From assembly GCF_001542815.1 (NCBI RefSeq), contig NZ_CP006992.1, positions 4,841,501-4,905,500 of the forward strand: a DNA stretch of 64,000 bases, given 5' to 3'. This stretch comes from Methylobacterium sp. AMS5 (GTDB lineage: Bacteria > Pseudomonadota > Alphaproteobacteria > Rhizobiales > Beijerinckiaceae). The translations under genes and the position numbers were made by a program. A model generated the notes under the pieces. It did not search any database. It saw only the letters and a list, made by a program, of their open reading frames with translations, and was not told the DNA's origin. This document shows, one piece after another, positions 1 through 10,110 of the stretch; positions within the stretch are counted from its first letter, which is position 1; every line of letters starts with the position of its first letter.

Positions 1-29
1 AACGTCGCCGAAAAGCCCACCATGCATTA

Positions 30-888
30 GAGCGTGTTATGCACCTGTCATAAGCTTTTCAGCTTGTCTGAGCATAAGGCAGACGAAGGCCACCATGTGC
101 AGGCCAGCCAACGTACTGGCGTAGCGCTCGTAATCCTTGACCAGCCGCCGACAGCGCGTGGCCCAGGCAAACGAGCGCTCTACCACCCATCGGCGCGGCA
201 GCAGGACGAAGCCGCGCTTGGCCTCGGGCGCCTTCACCACCTCCAACTCGATGCCGTGGGCACGCGCGGCGGCTGCGGGCTTGGGGCCGGAATAGCCCTG
301 ATCGACAAAGCCCAGATCGACGCTGTCGCTCGTCTCCGCCTGGACCTCGGCCGCCAGCCGGCCGACCTCGGCCCGGTCGTCGGTACTGGCGGGCGTCACG
401 TGCAGCGCCACGACGTGGCCGGGCGTGTCCACCGCCAGATGCACCTTCGCCCCGCGCTTGCGCTTGGCTCCGTCGTAGCCCGCCCGCTCGCCGCTCTCGG
501 GCGAGGAGCGTAGCGTCCGGCTGTCGAGGATCACCGCGGACGGCTCAGGCTCCCGCTCCGCCGCCATCCGCAGCACCGCCCGCAGGTCGCTGGCCATGTC
601 CGCGAAGCTGTCGGCGGAAAGCCAACGCTGCGTCTGCTGATAGACCGCGGCCCACGGCGGCAGATCGTGCGGCATGAACCGCCACGGTGCCCCCGTCTTC
701 ACGATGTAGCGCAGCCCGTTGAACACCTCGCGCAGGTCGTGGTCGCGCTGGGCCGAGTCCTCCCGCAGGAGCGCGAGATAGGGCGCCACCAGAGCCCATT
801 CTTCATCGGACACGTCAGACGGATAGGCGGGGCGATCGGTCGGCATCACCCTCAACGCAACGCCCACCAATCAGTTCATAACACGCTC
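30..888 (-). mobile_element. IS5-family insertion sequence, apparently complete
   Basis: The element is bounded by a perfect 12-bp inverted repeat, GAGCGTGTTATG at 30-41 and its complement at 877-888. A TA dinucleotide lies directly outside each end (28-29 and 889-890), which fits a 2-bp TA target duplication as in some IS5-family groups. It carries one transposase gene on the minus strand whose stop codon lies inside the left repeat. It has landed beside an IS3-family remnant and a direct repeat. The ends look undamaged, so the copy may still be mobile. Confidence 0.88.
37..846 (-). CDS. IS5-family transposase (DDE type)
   Basis: A 269-residue transposase starting at the ATG at 846; in-frame TTG and GTG codons lie up to 24 bases further upstream. 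The N-terminal part (PTDRPAYPSDVSDEEWALV) is the DUF4096-like helix-turn-helix domain of IS5 transposases, followed by the RYIVKTGAPWRFMP motif. The DDE nuclease is visible as VILDSRTL (first Asp), GFVDQGYSG (second Asp) and WVVERSFAW (Glu, in the characteristic R-x-W-V-V-E-R-S-F-x-W segment). No frameshift is seen, and length and motif order are normal for a single-ORF IS5 transposase. Family assignment is firm; subgroup is not assigned. Confidence 0.92.
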   Translation of the reverse strand: MPTDRPAYPSDVSDEEWALVAPYLALLREDSAQRDHDLREVFNGLRYIVKTGAPWRFMPHDLPPWAAVYQQTQRWLSADSFADMASDLRAVLRMAAEREPEPSAVILDSRTLRSSPESGERAGYDGAKRKRGAKVHLAVDTPGHVVALHVTPASTDDRAEVGRLAAEVQAETSDSVDLGFVDQGYSGPKPAAAARAHGIELEVVKAPEAKRGFVLLPRRWVVERSFAWATRCRRLVKDYERYASTLAGLHMVAFVCLMLRQAEKLMTGA

Positions 889-1353
889 TAGATTTGAACT
901 GGGCCACCGAATGGGGGCAGGCCAGACCACCAGCGCCAAGCACTCCCGCGTGCAGTCGTCGACCACGACGAGGATGCGGAAGCGCCGCCCGTCGTCGAGC
1001 GTGTCGGAGACGAAGTCGAGGCTCCAGCGCTGGTTCGGCTCCTGCGGCGCGGCGGCCGGTGCCCGCGTGCCAAGGGCACGTTTGCGCCCACCGCGCCTGC
1101 GCACCGAGAGCCGCTCTTCCCGATAGAGGCGGAACAGCTTCTTGTGGTTCAGCGTGAGGCCCTCCCGCCGCAGCAGGATGAGCAGGCGCCGGTAGCCGAA
1201 CCGGCGGCGCTCGCCGGCCAGGCCGCGCAGGCGTACCCGCACGGCCGCATCGTCACCTCGCGTCGAGGCGTAGCGGTAGGTCTTCGGCTCCAGGCCGATC
1301 AGCCCGCAGGCGCGACGCTGCGAGTAGCCCTTCTCCTCGATGGCCCAGCTCAC
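889..1353 (-). pseudogene. IS3-family transposase OrfB, 3'-truncated
   Basis: Starts MSWAIEEKGYSQRRACGLIG and continues through the HTH_21 region into the beginning of the rve integrase core (NQRWSLDFVSD, with the first catalytic Asp, then VVVDDCTRECLALVV). Recognisable IS3 sequence stops around position 927. The second Asp, the Glu of the DDE triad and roughly the last half of the core are absent. The break coincides with an 18-bp sequence that recurs at the other end of the element (see direct repeat). OrfB overlaps the IS3 frameshift region with OrfA, as in IS407-like elements. It cannot make an active transposase. Confidence 0.82.
909..926. repeat. 18-bp direct repeat, left copy (partner 1677-1694)
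   Basis: GAATGGGGGCAGGCCAGA at 909-926 matches GAATGAGGGCAGGCCAGA at 1677-1694 at 17 of 18 positions in the same orientation. The two copies bracket the IS3 remnant: one sits where OrfB loses homology, the other just upstream of OrfA where the IS3 terminus is expected. This is seen directly in the sequence; the deletion or recombination history it implies is inference. Confidence 0.7.
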
Positions 1354-1376
1354 GGCCGTTCTCCGTGCGCCGGGCG

Positions 1377-1643
1377 TCAGAAGTTTTTTCTCAAACCCTC
1401 ACGCAGCGTGGCCACGTCGAGCATCGCTTCGGCCAGGAGTTTCTTGAGCTTGCGGTTCTCCTCGTCGAGCGTCTTCAGGCGGCGCGCGTCCGAGACCTCC
1501 ATGCAGCCGTAGCGAGAGCGCCACGTGTAGAACGTCGCGTCGCTGATGCCGTGGCGGCGGCAGATCTCAGCGACCGGCAGCCCGGCCTGCTGCTCCTTCA
1601 GGATGCCGATGATCTGCTCTTCGCTGAACCGGCTCTTCTTCAT
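1377..1643 (-). CDS. IS3-family transposase OrfA (HTH protein)
   Basis: An 88-residue protein beginning [19 protein letters not shown], the standard start of IS407-group IS3 OrfA proteins. It contains a helix-turn-helix ([20 protein letters not shown]) and a leucine-zipper-like tail ([20 protein letters not shown]) for multimerisation. It ends just after an A6 run (1384-1389) that fits programmed -1 frameshifting into OrfB. OrfA itself looks intact, but its partner is truncated, so this is a leftover of a dead element. Confidence 0.88.
   Translation of the reverse strand: MKKSRFSEEQIIGILKEQQAGLPVAEICRRHGISDATFYTWRSRYGCMEVSDARRLKTLDEENRKLKKLLAEAMLDVATLREGLRKNF
1383..1390 (-). other. Probable -1 frameshift site of the IS3 remnant
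   Basis: Read on the minus strand, OrfA ends with GAGAAAAAACTTCTGA. The A6 run at 1384-1389 just before the OrfA stop lies in the overlap with the OrfB frame. IS3-family elements make the OrfAB transposase by -1 slippage on such A-rich heptamers. Function is inferred from family knowledge. Confidence 0.6.
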
Positions 1644-2074
1644 CGTCCGTCTCCTGATCGACGGACCTTAGCTTCAGAATGAGGGCAGGCCAGAGGGCAA
1701 GATCAACATGCTTCAGAGCGACCTGAGTGAGCAAGAGGGCGATGCCTTGCAGCCGCCTGTGGATGGCCAGAGGGCGCCCTTGGCAATGAGCGCAGGATCG
1801 TATCCACTGCGTGTGCGCAAGAAGGTAAAGCGCATGCAATTGCAATGATTTAGTAGATGTCTTTTGCTGAGGTCGTTCTGGGTGAGAATCCTGGCGCCCC
1901 AGCCAAGCCTCCCCTAAGCCTTTCAATATCAACGGCTTGTGTGCCGGGCATCTTTTTCCCGCAGACAGGCGTAACCGTCAGCGGCTTGCCACGGCCGGAC
2001 ATGGTGCGGCGGCTAGCAACGGGCGCTGGATGTTCGGTCCCAGTCCAGAGTGTGCTCGGATCGAGCCTAAACCG
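1644..2074. other. Non-coding sequence right of the IS3 remnant
   Basis: No convincing gene on either strand. The probable right terminus of the IS3 element lies near 1680-1690. The rest has irregular codon structure and lower GC around 1800-1870. The start of the decayed DUF6065-like gene lies at its right edge. Confidence 0.5.
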
Positions 2075-2587
2075 GTTAGGCTGTTTCGCGCCTCGCCCGG
2101 ATGGGCGCTGATCGCGCGCGGGCCACCCAACAGCCCGAGGGACGGCATCGCACCGCTCGAAGGACTCGTCGAAACCGACTGGCTTCCCTTCACCTTCACG
2201 ATGAACTGGCGCTTCACGCGGCTCGGCACGGTGCGGTTCGCGAAGGGAGAATGCTTCTGCTTCATCGCGCCCGTTCCGCACGAAACGTTCGACGCGATCC
2301 GCCCGCGTATCAGAAGCTTCGACGACGACCCCGAGTTGAAGGCCGCGTACGACGAATGGCGCGGTCGCCGCTCGGCTTTCCAGGCCCGCGTCGCTGCGGG
2401 CGAACCGGACGCGGTCCGCGCGGGATGGCAGCGCGACTACATCGCCGGGCGCGATCCGGCCGGCAGCGATGGACCGACGTTCCATCGCACCAAGCGGATC
2501 TTGCCCGAGCCTGTCCGTTCGGCGCTGGGGGGGGAGCCGATGTCGCTCCACGGAACATCGCGGATTTCATCTTGCGGCTATGCCTGA
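2075..2587 (+). pseudogene. DUF6065-like protein, 5'-truncated
   Basis: The plus-strand frame from about 2075 reads VRLFRASPGWALIARGPPN, then a conserved-looking core (PLEGLVETDWLPFTFTMNW, RFTRLGTVRFAKGECFCFI, IAPVPHETFDAIRP) and a charged tail ending near FHRTKRILPEPVR. I recognise this from memory as the C-terminal two thirds of the DUF6065 family, whose function is unknown. The N-terminal portion of the family is missing, upstream sequence in this frame looks random, and no start codon with a ribosome site is placed sensibly. It is therefore called as a decayed gene in a mobile-element zone. The family name should be confirmed by a profile search. Confidence 0.55.
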
Positions 2588-3176
2588 AAACCGGTCCCCG
2601 CGCTGCCGCCGCGTTCGCCGCACCCGTGCCCGGAACATGAGCATCGAGCGCGCGTTCTCTGCGCACTTCCTGAATTATCGCTCGCCAACAAGGCAAATCG
2701 ATGCGCGACGTCAACAAGTCGAATGGCACTGCTATGCTTGCGACGTGGAAGCGTAGCGGTAGAACCACCCCTGCGATGAGCAACGCTGGACTGGCAAAGT
2801 CAGCACCCATCACGACGACAAGCCACGCCCCCCACGGGCAACAAGGCTCGTCGGCCAACCGCGTTGCTCGCACAAGCGATTTCGAGGGCTTCGGATCCTT
2901 CTCGAGCTGAGGGCCCGGATACGTGATGTCCGGTTTCGGCCGGTCCTTCCAAGAGGCCCAAGGCGGGGTCGCCGGCGCCGACCTGTAAGCCGCGCGGTTC
3001 GTGATGGCGCTGAAACACGCCTGCGGATCGTCCTGCTGTTCCGCCTGCGCGATCGGGATCGGGCTCTCCCGGCGGAAGGGATCGGTGCAGGGGTTGCCGC
3101 GATGCTCGAACGGACCCGCTCGGTCGACTCGCCTGGCTGCGCCGTCGCCGTTGGCTGGCCGCACAGCACGCACGAC
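2588..3176. other. Long intergenic stretch; possible minus-strand gene remnant
   Basis: No gene can be called with confidence. On the minus strand an open frame between about 3130 and 2640 has protein-like composition, including a hydrophobic stretch ([20 protein letters not shown]), but it has no clear start, ribosome site or recognised domain. It may be a degraded hypothetical gene. Confidence 0.35.
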
Positions 3177-3201
3177 AAAAGGGCCGGCTTCGCGCCGGCC
3201 C
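3177..3201 (-). terminator. Rho-independent terminator of tuf
   Basis: On the minus strand, GGGCCGGC, a 5-base loop GCGAA and GCCGGCCC form an 8-bp GC stem followed by TTTT. It lies about 60 bases after the tuf stop codon, in the right orientation. Confidence 0.85.
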
Positions 3202-3263
3202 TCTTTACTTCGTCCCATCGAGGTGGGCGCACGAGCAAAGCCCGCGCGCCCACCTCCGAAAAA

Positions 3264-4454
<1,191 letters not shown>

Positions 4455-4576
4455 CGTGCAATCCTACCGCGGGACCGGCCATGAGCCGGGCGTAAAGGCG
4501 CGGACCGATTAGAGGCTTGTGCGACGATGATCAAGCGGCAGGTTTGCCGGGAGAGCGGATCGCGCCGAATGACGGG

Positions 4577-4852
4577 TCAGGAGGCGGCCTCGCCGACCGG
4601 TTCGTAAAGCCGCTGCGCCTCCGGGGCGCCGCCGCGGCGCTCGCCGAGATCGAGCACCCGCACCAGCATGGTCCCGTGGGGGGCGGCGACGGTGAGCACG
4701 TCGCCGCAATGGATGGCCTTGGCCGGCGCGTCAGCACGGATACCGTTCACGCGGACATGCCCGTCGCTCACCAGCCGCGCCGCCATCGAGCGGGTCCGCG
4801 CGAAGCGCGCGAACCACAGCCATTTGTCGAGGCGCTGGCGCCCCGCGCTCAT
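4577..4852 (-). CDS. S4-domain RNA-binding protein, Hsp15-like
   Basis: A 91-residue protein starting MSAGRQRLDKWLWFARFARTR, the typical opening of small S4-domain proteins (LDKWLW-x-AR-x-x-KTR). The S4 fold spans about residues 8-70 and includes HVRVNG and the GDVLTVAA strand. Relatives such as E. coli HslR bind rRNA and recycle stalled 50S subunits; that role is inferred here. It lies 76 bases downstream of the Suv3-like helicase on the same strand, a pairing common in alphaproteobacteria, so the two are probably co-transcribed. Confidence 0.88.
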   Translation of the reverse strand: MSAGRQRLDKWLWFARFARTRSMAARLVSDGHVRVNGIRADAPAKAIHCGDVLTVAAPHGTMLVRVLDLGERRGGAPEAQRLYEPVGEAAS

Positions 4853-4928
4853 CCGGCGGTCACGGCTGCCGCAACCGTCACGGCATCGGTGCGCCTTGAG
4901 ACCGGCAACCGCTCGTCGGGCGGAAGCG

Positions 4929-7900
4929 TCAGCGCTTGCCCCCGTCCGATTCGAGCTTCGCCTTCAGCGCGGCGAGCGCTGCGAAGGGCGAATCGGGATC
5001 GGGCTGGCGCTCGCGGCGCGGCGGGCGCTGCTCCGCATTGGGGCGGCGGTTCTCGTCGCGGCGGTCGGGGCGGTTGCGGCCGCCCTGATGCTCCCGGCGG
5101 GAGCCGCCCTCGCCCTGGCCTTCCCGGCGGCTGTCGCCCCTGCCGTCGGCACGGGCCGGACGTCCGCCCTCCGGACGGTCCTCGCGGGGACGGCGCGGGC
5201 CGTCGCTACGACGACCCTCTTGGCGACCATCCTGTCTACCCTCTTGCCTTCCGTCCTGGCGCCCGTCCGGCCGTCCCTGGCCACGGCCGGGCCGCGGACC
5301 GGTGTGACGCTGCGGACGGTGCAGATGCCAGACCTCGACGGTCTCGGGCGCAGCCGGCTCGGCGGCAGCGGCGTCCGCCTCCGTGGAGGGCTCATCGGCC
5401 GGAATCGCCGAATCGGCCGCGTCCACCGCCTCGACCTCTCCGGTCGCCGCAGCCGCCTGCGCGGCGTCGGCGGTCTCGGCCGGCATCGGCGCGGCGGCTT
5501 CGGGAGCCGCGTCGGCCGTCTCGGCCTCGCTCGGTGCCGCTTCCTCGATCGGGTCAGCGGCTTCGACCGGTGCGTCGGCCGCCTCTTCCGAGGCGGGCTC
5601 GGCCTCGGCGGCGACCGTCTCGGCTTCGCCCCCGGCCTCGGATGTTGCCTCGGCAGGCGCCGTCTCGTCGCTCGGCTCGGCCGTGGCATCGACCTCGGTC
5701 GCGTCCTCCGACGTCGCCTGAGCCGTCTCCTCGGCTGGCGTCTCTTCGCCCGATGTCGCCTCGGTCGCCGTCGCCTCGCTGGCGGTTTCTTGGGCCGCCG
5801 TCTCCTGCGGCGCGGCCTCGGCGGGGCGCGCGGCGGGCACGGTCGGTGCGGCGGCGACCAGCGGCACGGTGATGGCTGGGCCGGGACGGTTCTGCGCGAC
5901 GTAGCCGAGGGACTTCAGGATCGAGGCGAAGTCCTCGCCCGAGCAGCCGACCAGCGAGGTCATGTTCACGGTGGCCACGAAGCCGTCGCCGTCCGCGGTG
6001 CCGGCCGGCGGCTCGCCCGGGGTCGTGCCGGGGCGGTAGGCGATGGCCGGGCGGATCAGGTCGGCGAGCCGCTCCAGGATATCGACGCGCACCGCCCGCT
6101 CGCCACAGACCCGGAAGCCGGCGGCGCGGTAGAGGCCCTTGGCGATGTTCGGATCGACCTTGATCGAGGTGCGGCCGGAACTGGCCAGATGCGCGATCTC
6201 GTCGAGGCCGGGCTGGTCGAGGCCGCCGTTCTTCAGCGCCCAGAGCTGGGCGGCGAGGGTGCGCGGGGCCGGCTTCAGCAGCGCGGGCAGGAAGATGTGG
6301 TAGGCGCCGAAGCGCACGCCGTGGCGGCGGAGATTCGCCCGCCCGTCCTGATCGAGGGTGCGCATCTCATGCGCCACCTTGGCCCGCTCCAGCACGCCGA
6401 GCGCCTCGACCACCTGGTAGCCGATGCCACGGGCGAGACCCGTGAGGTCGGCCGCCGTCTCGATCTCCATCAGCGGCCCGAGCAGGCGCACGACGTGGGC
6501 GCGCAGCCATGCGGCCAGCCGCGTCTCGACCTTCTCGCGCGCGGCGCCGGACAGGCTGTCGTCGGCGATGAGGCGGATGCCGGGCTCGAACAGTTTGTCG
6601 CCCGGCGTCAGCTTGGCGACGGGATCGCCGGTCCAGCGGATGATGCCGTCGTGCGAGAGCACCAGCGCGGCGTCGGCGGCCGAGGCGAAGCGGTCGGCCC
6701 GCGCCTCGATCTCGCCGGCCAGCGCCTTGTCGGCGGCGGAGCGCAGGGTCTTGGCTTCGTGTCCCTCGGCCTGGGGGTCGGGCACGAATTGGAACCCGTG
6801 AAGACGGCCCACATGTTGACCCTCGACGGTGACGTCACCGCCGGAGGTGATTTCGGCTTCCAGCATCGTCTTCTCTCTCAAGCGCCGCATCAGGACGCTG
6901 GTGCGCCTATCGACGAAGCGGCTCGCGAGGCGCTCGTGCAGGGCGTCGGACAATCTGTCCTCTACCCGACGCGTCTCGCCCTGCCAATGCAGAGGATCGA
7001 GCAACCAGTCGGGCCTGTTTGCCACGAAGGTCCAGGTCCTCCCTTGCGCGATGCGCTGGGACAGGGCGTCGATGTCGCCGTCGGTGCGGTCGATCATCGC
7101 CACGTGCCGGGCGAACCAGTCGTTGGGGATGCGCCCCGCCATGCCGCGCATCAGGAAGCGGTAGAGCTGGGCCACGAGGTCGGCATGGGTCTGCGGATGG
7201 ACCTTGCGATAGTCCGGCACGCCGCAGGTGTCCCAGAGCCGGCGCACCGCCGCCGGGCCCTTGGCCATGTCGCGGATGTCGTCCTCACGCATCAGGATTT
7301 CGAACGCCTGCTGGTCCTCGCCCATGGGCGCGCGGGTGAGGCCGGATTCGTGCGGATGTTCGTCGAGGCTCGCCTGCAGCCGTTCCAGCGAGGCGAATTC
7401 GAGGTCGGGGTTGCGCCATTGCAGCATGCGCACGGGTTCGAAGTCGTGGGTCTCCAGCGCCTCGATCATCTCCGGCTCGAAGGGCGGGCAGCGCCCCGTC
7501 GAGCCGAACGTCCCGTCGGCGATATGGCGTCCGGCGCGGCCGGCGATCTGGCCCATCTCGGCCGGGGACAGCTTGCGGAAGCGGGTGCCGTCGTATTTCC
7601 AGTTGGCGGCGAACGCCACGTGATCGACATCGAGGTTGAGTCCCATCCCGACCGCGTCGGTGGCGACGAGGTAATCGACGTCGCCCGATTGATACAGTTC
7701 GACCTGGGCGTTGCGGGTGCGGGGCGAGAGCGCGCCGAGCACCACCGCCGCGCCGCCGCGCTGGCGCCGGATCAGCTCGGCGATGGCGTAGACCTCCTCG
7801 GCCGAGAAGGCGACGATCGCCGTGCGGTGCGGCAGCCGCGAGATCTTTTTTTCGCCCGCGAAGGTCAGGCTTGAGAGACGGGGGCGCGTCGTCGTCTGCA

Positions 7901-8342
7901 CGCCGGGGATCAGCGCCTGCACCAGCGGCAGCATGGTCGAGGAGCCGATCAGCAGCGTCTCCTCGCGGCCCCGCCGGTAGAGCAGGCGATCGGTGAAGAC
8001 GTGCCCGCGGTCCATGTCGGCGGCGAGTTGGATCTCGTCGATCGCGACGAAGGCGACGTCGAGGTCGCGCGGCATCGCCTCGATGGTGCAGATCCAGTAG
8101 CGCGGCCGGTCCGGCTTGATCTTCTCCTCGCCGGTGATGAGGGCGACGTTCTCAGCCCCGACCTTGGCGACCACACGCAGGTAGACTTCGCGGGCCAGGA
8201 GCCTGAGGGGTAGGCCGATCATGCCGGTCGGATGCAGAAGCATCCGCTCGATGGCCATGTGCGTCTTGCCCGTGTTGGTCGGGCCGAGCACCGCCGTGAC
8301 CCCGCGCGCGCGGGCCTCGCGGTGAAGGGTGCGGAGCGTCAT
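4929..8342 (-). CDS. Suv3-like DEAD/DEAH RNA helicase with long disordered C-terminal tail
   Basis: A 1137-residue protein. The helicase core is in the first half: Walker A GPTNTGKT near residues 19-26, motif II DEIQ (AIDEIQLAADMDRGH), motif III region GSSTML, and a C-terminal RecA lobe ending in QIAGRAGRH, as in the Ski2/Suv3 group. Mitochondrial SUV3 unwinds RNA for the degradosome, so an RNA-turnover role is inferred. From about residue 800 the protein is low-complexity: an Ala/Glu/Thr-rich acidic stretch, then a basic Arg/Gly/Asp/Gln-rich stretch with DGRQ/EGRQ repeats, ending in a short ordered-looking motif (DSPFAALAALKAKLESDGGKR minus its last residue). Such tails often act as RNA- or partner-binding scaffolds. 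Start at the ATG at 8342. Confidence 0.9.
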   Translation of the reverse strand: MTLRTLHREARARGVTAVLGPTNTGKTHMAIERMLLHPTGMIGLPLRLLAREVYLRVVAKVGAENVALITGEEKIKPDRPRYWICTIEAMPRDLDVAFVAIDEIQLAADMDRGHVFTDRLLYRRGREETLLIGSSTMLPLVQALIPGVQTTTRPRLSSLTFAGEKKISRLPHRTAIVAFSAEEVYAIAELIRRQRGGAAVVLGALSPRTRNAQVELYQSGDVDYLVATDAVGMGLNLDVDHVAFAANWKYDGTRFRKLSPAEMGQIAGRAGRHIADGTFGSTGRCPPFEPEMIEALETHDFEPVRMLQWRNPDLEFASLERLQASLDEHPHESGLTRAPMGEDQQAFEILMREDDIRDMAKGPAAVRRLWDTCGVPDYRKVHPQTHADLVAQLYRFLMRGMAGRIPNDWFARHVAMIDRTDGDIDALSQRIAQGRTWTFVANRPDWLLDPLHWQGETRRVEDRLSDALHERLASRFVDRRTSVLMRRLREKTMLEAEITSGGDVTVEGQHVGRLHGFQFVPDPQAEGHEAKTLRSAADKALAGEIEARADRFASAADAALVLSHDGIIRWTGDPVAKLTPGDKLFEPGIRLIADDSLSGAAREKVETRLAAWLRAHVVRLLGPLMEIETAADLTGLARGIGYQVVEALGVLERAKVAHEMRTLDQDGRANLRRHGVRFGAYHIFLPALLKPAPRTLAAQLWALKNGGLDQPGLDEIAHLASSGRTSIKVDPNIAKGLYRAAGFRVCGERAVRVDILERLADLIRPAIAYRPGTTPGEPPAGTADGDGFVATVNMTSLVGCSGEDFASILKSLGYVAQNRPGPAITVPLVAAAPTVPAARPAEAAPQETAAQETASEATATEATSGEETPAEETAQATSEDATEVDATAEPSDETAPAEATSEAGGEAETVAAEAEPASEEAADAPVEAADPIEEAAPSEAETADAAPEAAAPMPAETADAAQAAAATGEVEAVDAADSAIPADEPSTEADAAAAEPAAPETVEVWHLHRPQRHTGPRPGRGQGRPDGRQDGRQEGRQDGRQEGRRSDGPRRPREDRPEGGRPARADGRGDSRREGQGEGGSRREHQGGRNRPDRRDENRRPNAEQRPPRRERQPDPDSPFAALAALKAKLESDGGKR

Positions 8343-8428
8343 GCGGGGGCGGCGATCCCTACGGCGCTGAGGGCCGTCGGCGGAGCGGAGGGCAGCCGGG
8401 CGCTGGGCCCTGCATCGGAAGACGGCCG

Positions 8429-8773
8429 CTAGCGGTACGGGGCGAGCCGCGGCGACCGTCCTTCATATGGGACGCCAGGGCCCTGCCCGCCAGCGGGGGC
8501 GCCGACGCCGGGATAGGCGTAGATGTCGATCCGGGGCTGCGGCTGCTGCGGCGTGAGGTCCGTGCAGAGGGTATCGGGCATCGCCGTGAGCGGGCCGCGG
8601 CGGGGGGCACGGTGCTCGATCACCTGGGCGGTGGAGAACGCGTCGGGGCCGCAATCCGGCCCGGCCGTGAGGGGGCCGCCGGCCTGGGCGGCACCGGAGG
8701 AAAGAACAACCAGCACGATGCCGATGATTCGCCGATCGTTCCTGCGGCGTGGAGCGGCTGCGGACCGGCACAT
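8429..8773 (-). CDS. Small secreted hypothetical protein
   Basis: From the ATG at 8773 this encodes 114 residues: a basic N-terminus (CRSAAAPRRRNDRR), a hydrophobic core (IIGIVLVVLSSG) and a signal-peptidase-like AAQA site, then a Pro/Gly-rich mature region with three cysteines. A longer frame to 8899 exists but would bury the signal peptide. No family recognised. It lies 87 bases upstream of the helicase start and could share a transcript with it. Confidence 0.55.
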   Translation of the reverse strand: MCRSAAAPRRRNDRRIIGIVLVVLSSGAAQAGGPLTAGPDCGPDAFSTAQVIEHRAPRRGPLTAMPDTLCTDLTPQQPQPRIDIYAYPGVGAPAGGQGPGVPYEGRSPRLAPYR

Positions 8774-8914
8774 GGTTGAACCTCCCGACCGCATCGAAGC
8801 CTGCCCGATCCTTGCTCGATCCCGCCCGCACCCCTCACCTGAGGTGCCGTCGCGCCGGCCTCGAAGGATGAGGGCGTGAGCGGGATCGTTGCGCCGCATC
8901 CCGGTCCGAAAGCT

Positions 8915-9811
8915 TTAGCGCTGCGACAGGCTCGCATCGGCGACGGCGGCCGGTTGCGTCTCGCCGCCGCTGGCGGTCGCGGTGCCGGTCCGCGTCCAGC
9001 GGGTCGCCTCGATGATGTTGGTGCCGAGCGTGGTGCGCACGGCGATCCGCAGCGGCACCAGCACCCGGGTGCCCTCGACGGGTGCGAGCCAGACCGACAT
9101 GTCGCGGTTGTCTTCCATGAACTTCACCCCTGGCCGGTCGGGCCGGTGGCCGGCGATGGCGACGTAGCGGGCGTTGCAGACCAGAACCGGCCCGCTGTAG
9201 CCGGGCTTTTCCACCTGCCGGGTCTCGCCGTAGCTCAAGACCACGTTGAAGCGGGTGGCGCCGTCGAAGACGGGAAGCGTGCGGTTACAGTTCTCGGGGT
9301 CGGTGAGGTCGGCGCGGGCGCGGGCCGGCATCATCAGGGCGCTCGCGGGATCGATCACGCCGCGCTTGGCCGCGGCGGTGACGGGCACCCGGTCGCCGGT
9401 ATCGAGCAGCGGCGGGGTCACCTCGGCCTGGGTAACGTTGCCGTTGGCCAGCGCCATGCGCACGGCGATGCCCGAACTACTGGTACGGGTGGCGATCGAG
9501 AAGGCGCTCGGCAGCGGTGACGCGGCGATGCTGCCGGAGGACCGGGCCGAGCCCTGGCCGCCGGTGACCGCGCCGACGAGGCCTGTCAGCACCGCCGAGA
9601 CATCCATGCGGTAGCGCGCGCCCTCGAAGGCCCCGGTGAGCTGGGCGTTGCCGATCGGAATACCGGCGAGGTTGACGCTGTAATCGACGGCGACGCCCGC
9701 GGGGGCCGCCTTGGCCCTGTGGGCCCGCGGCGCGGCCTGTGTCCCGGCCGGAAGGGCGAGCGCCCCGGCGAGAAGCAGGAGGTGGGCGCGAAGGATGGGC
9801 TTGGCGCGCAT
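8915..9811 (-). CDS. DUF3108-family periplasmic protein
   Basis: A 298-residue protein from the ATG at 9811 (a GTG at 9835 is possible). The N-terminus is a signal peptide (LRAHLLLLAGALALPAGTQA, cleavage near TQA-AP). The mature part opens with VDYSVNLAGIPIGNAQLTG, typical of DUF3108, in which a beta-rich lipocalin-like fold is predicted, and continues with the alternating beta pattern and the SVWLAPVEGTRVLVPLRI C-terminal motif. Function is unknown; envelope location is inferred from the signal peptide. It is transcribed divergently from the H-NOX gene across about 275 bases. Confidence 0.8.
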   Translation of the reverse strand: MRAKPILRAHLLLLAGALALPAGTQAAPRAHRAKAAPAGVAVDYSVNLAGIPIGNAQLTGAFEGARYRMDVSAVLTGLVGAVTGGQGSARSSGSIAASPLPSAFSIATRTSSSGIAVRMALANGNVTQAEVTPPLLDTGDRVPVTAAAKRGVIDPASALMMPARARADLTDPENCNRTLPVFDGATRFNVVLSYGETRQVEKPGYSGPVLVCNARYVAIAGHRPDRPGVKFMEDNRDMSVWLAPVEGTRVLVPLRIAVRTTLGTNIIEATRWTRTGTATASGGETQPAAVADASLSQR

Positions 9812-10110
9812 GGTCTGGACTCTGGGCGGCTCCACGCTCCCGCGCCGCTCGGGACGAGGCGGCTGGGACGAGGAAGCTTAGCGCCTGCCATGGTTAACAG
9901 ACCGTTCGGGCAGCGCCAGGGGGCTTTCGGCCGACGGTGCTCTCGGGCGAGCCGACGCACGCCCCACAACAGTCACGGCACCAGCCTGACGGCAAACCGG
10001 TCGCTGCATGAACTTTAATGCGATCGTAACGCCTGTGGACGAGCATCTTTTATGGATCGGGCGCGGCGGGTTCGTATGAAGGGCGTCGTTTTAAGGAGTT
10101 CCTGGACTTC

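Noticed and set aside
1..29. Continuation of the IS3 OrfB on the far side of the IS5 element
   Set aside because: Joining the flanks across the IS5 element gives SNLMHGGLFGDV, which does not continue the IS3 integrase core; OrfB was truncated before or independently of the IS5 insertion.
4668..7874. A 1068-codon open frame on the plus strand
   Set aside because: Antisense to the Suv3-like helicase, with repetitive Arg/Leu/Gly composition and no domain.
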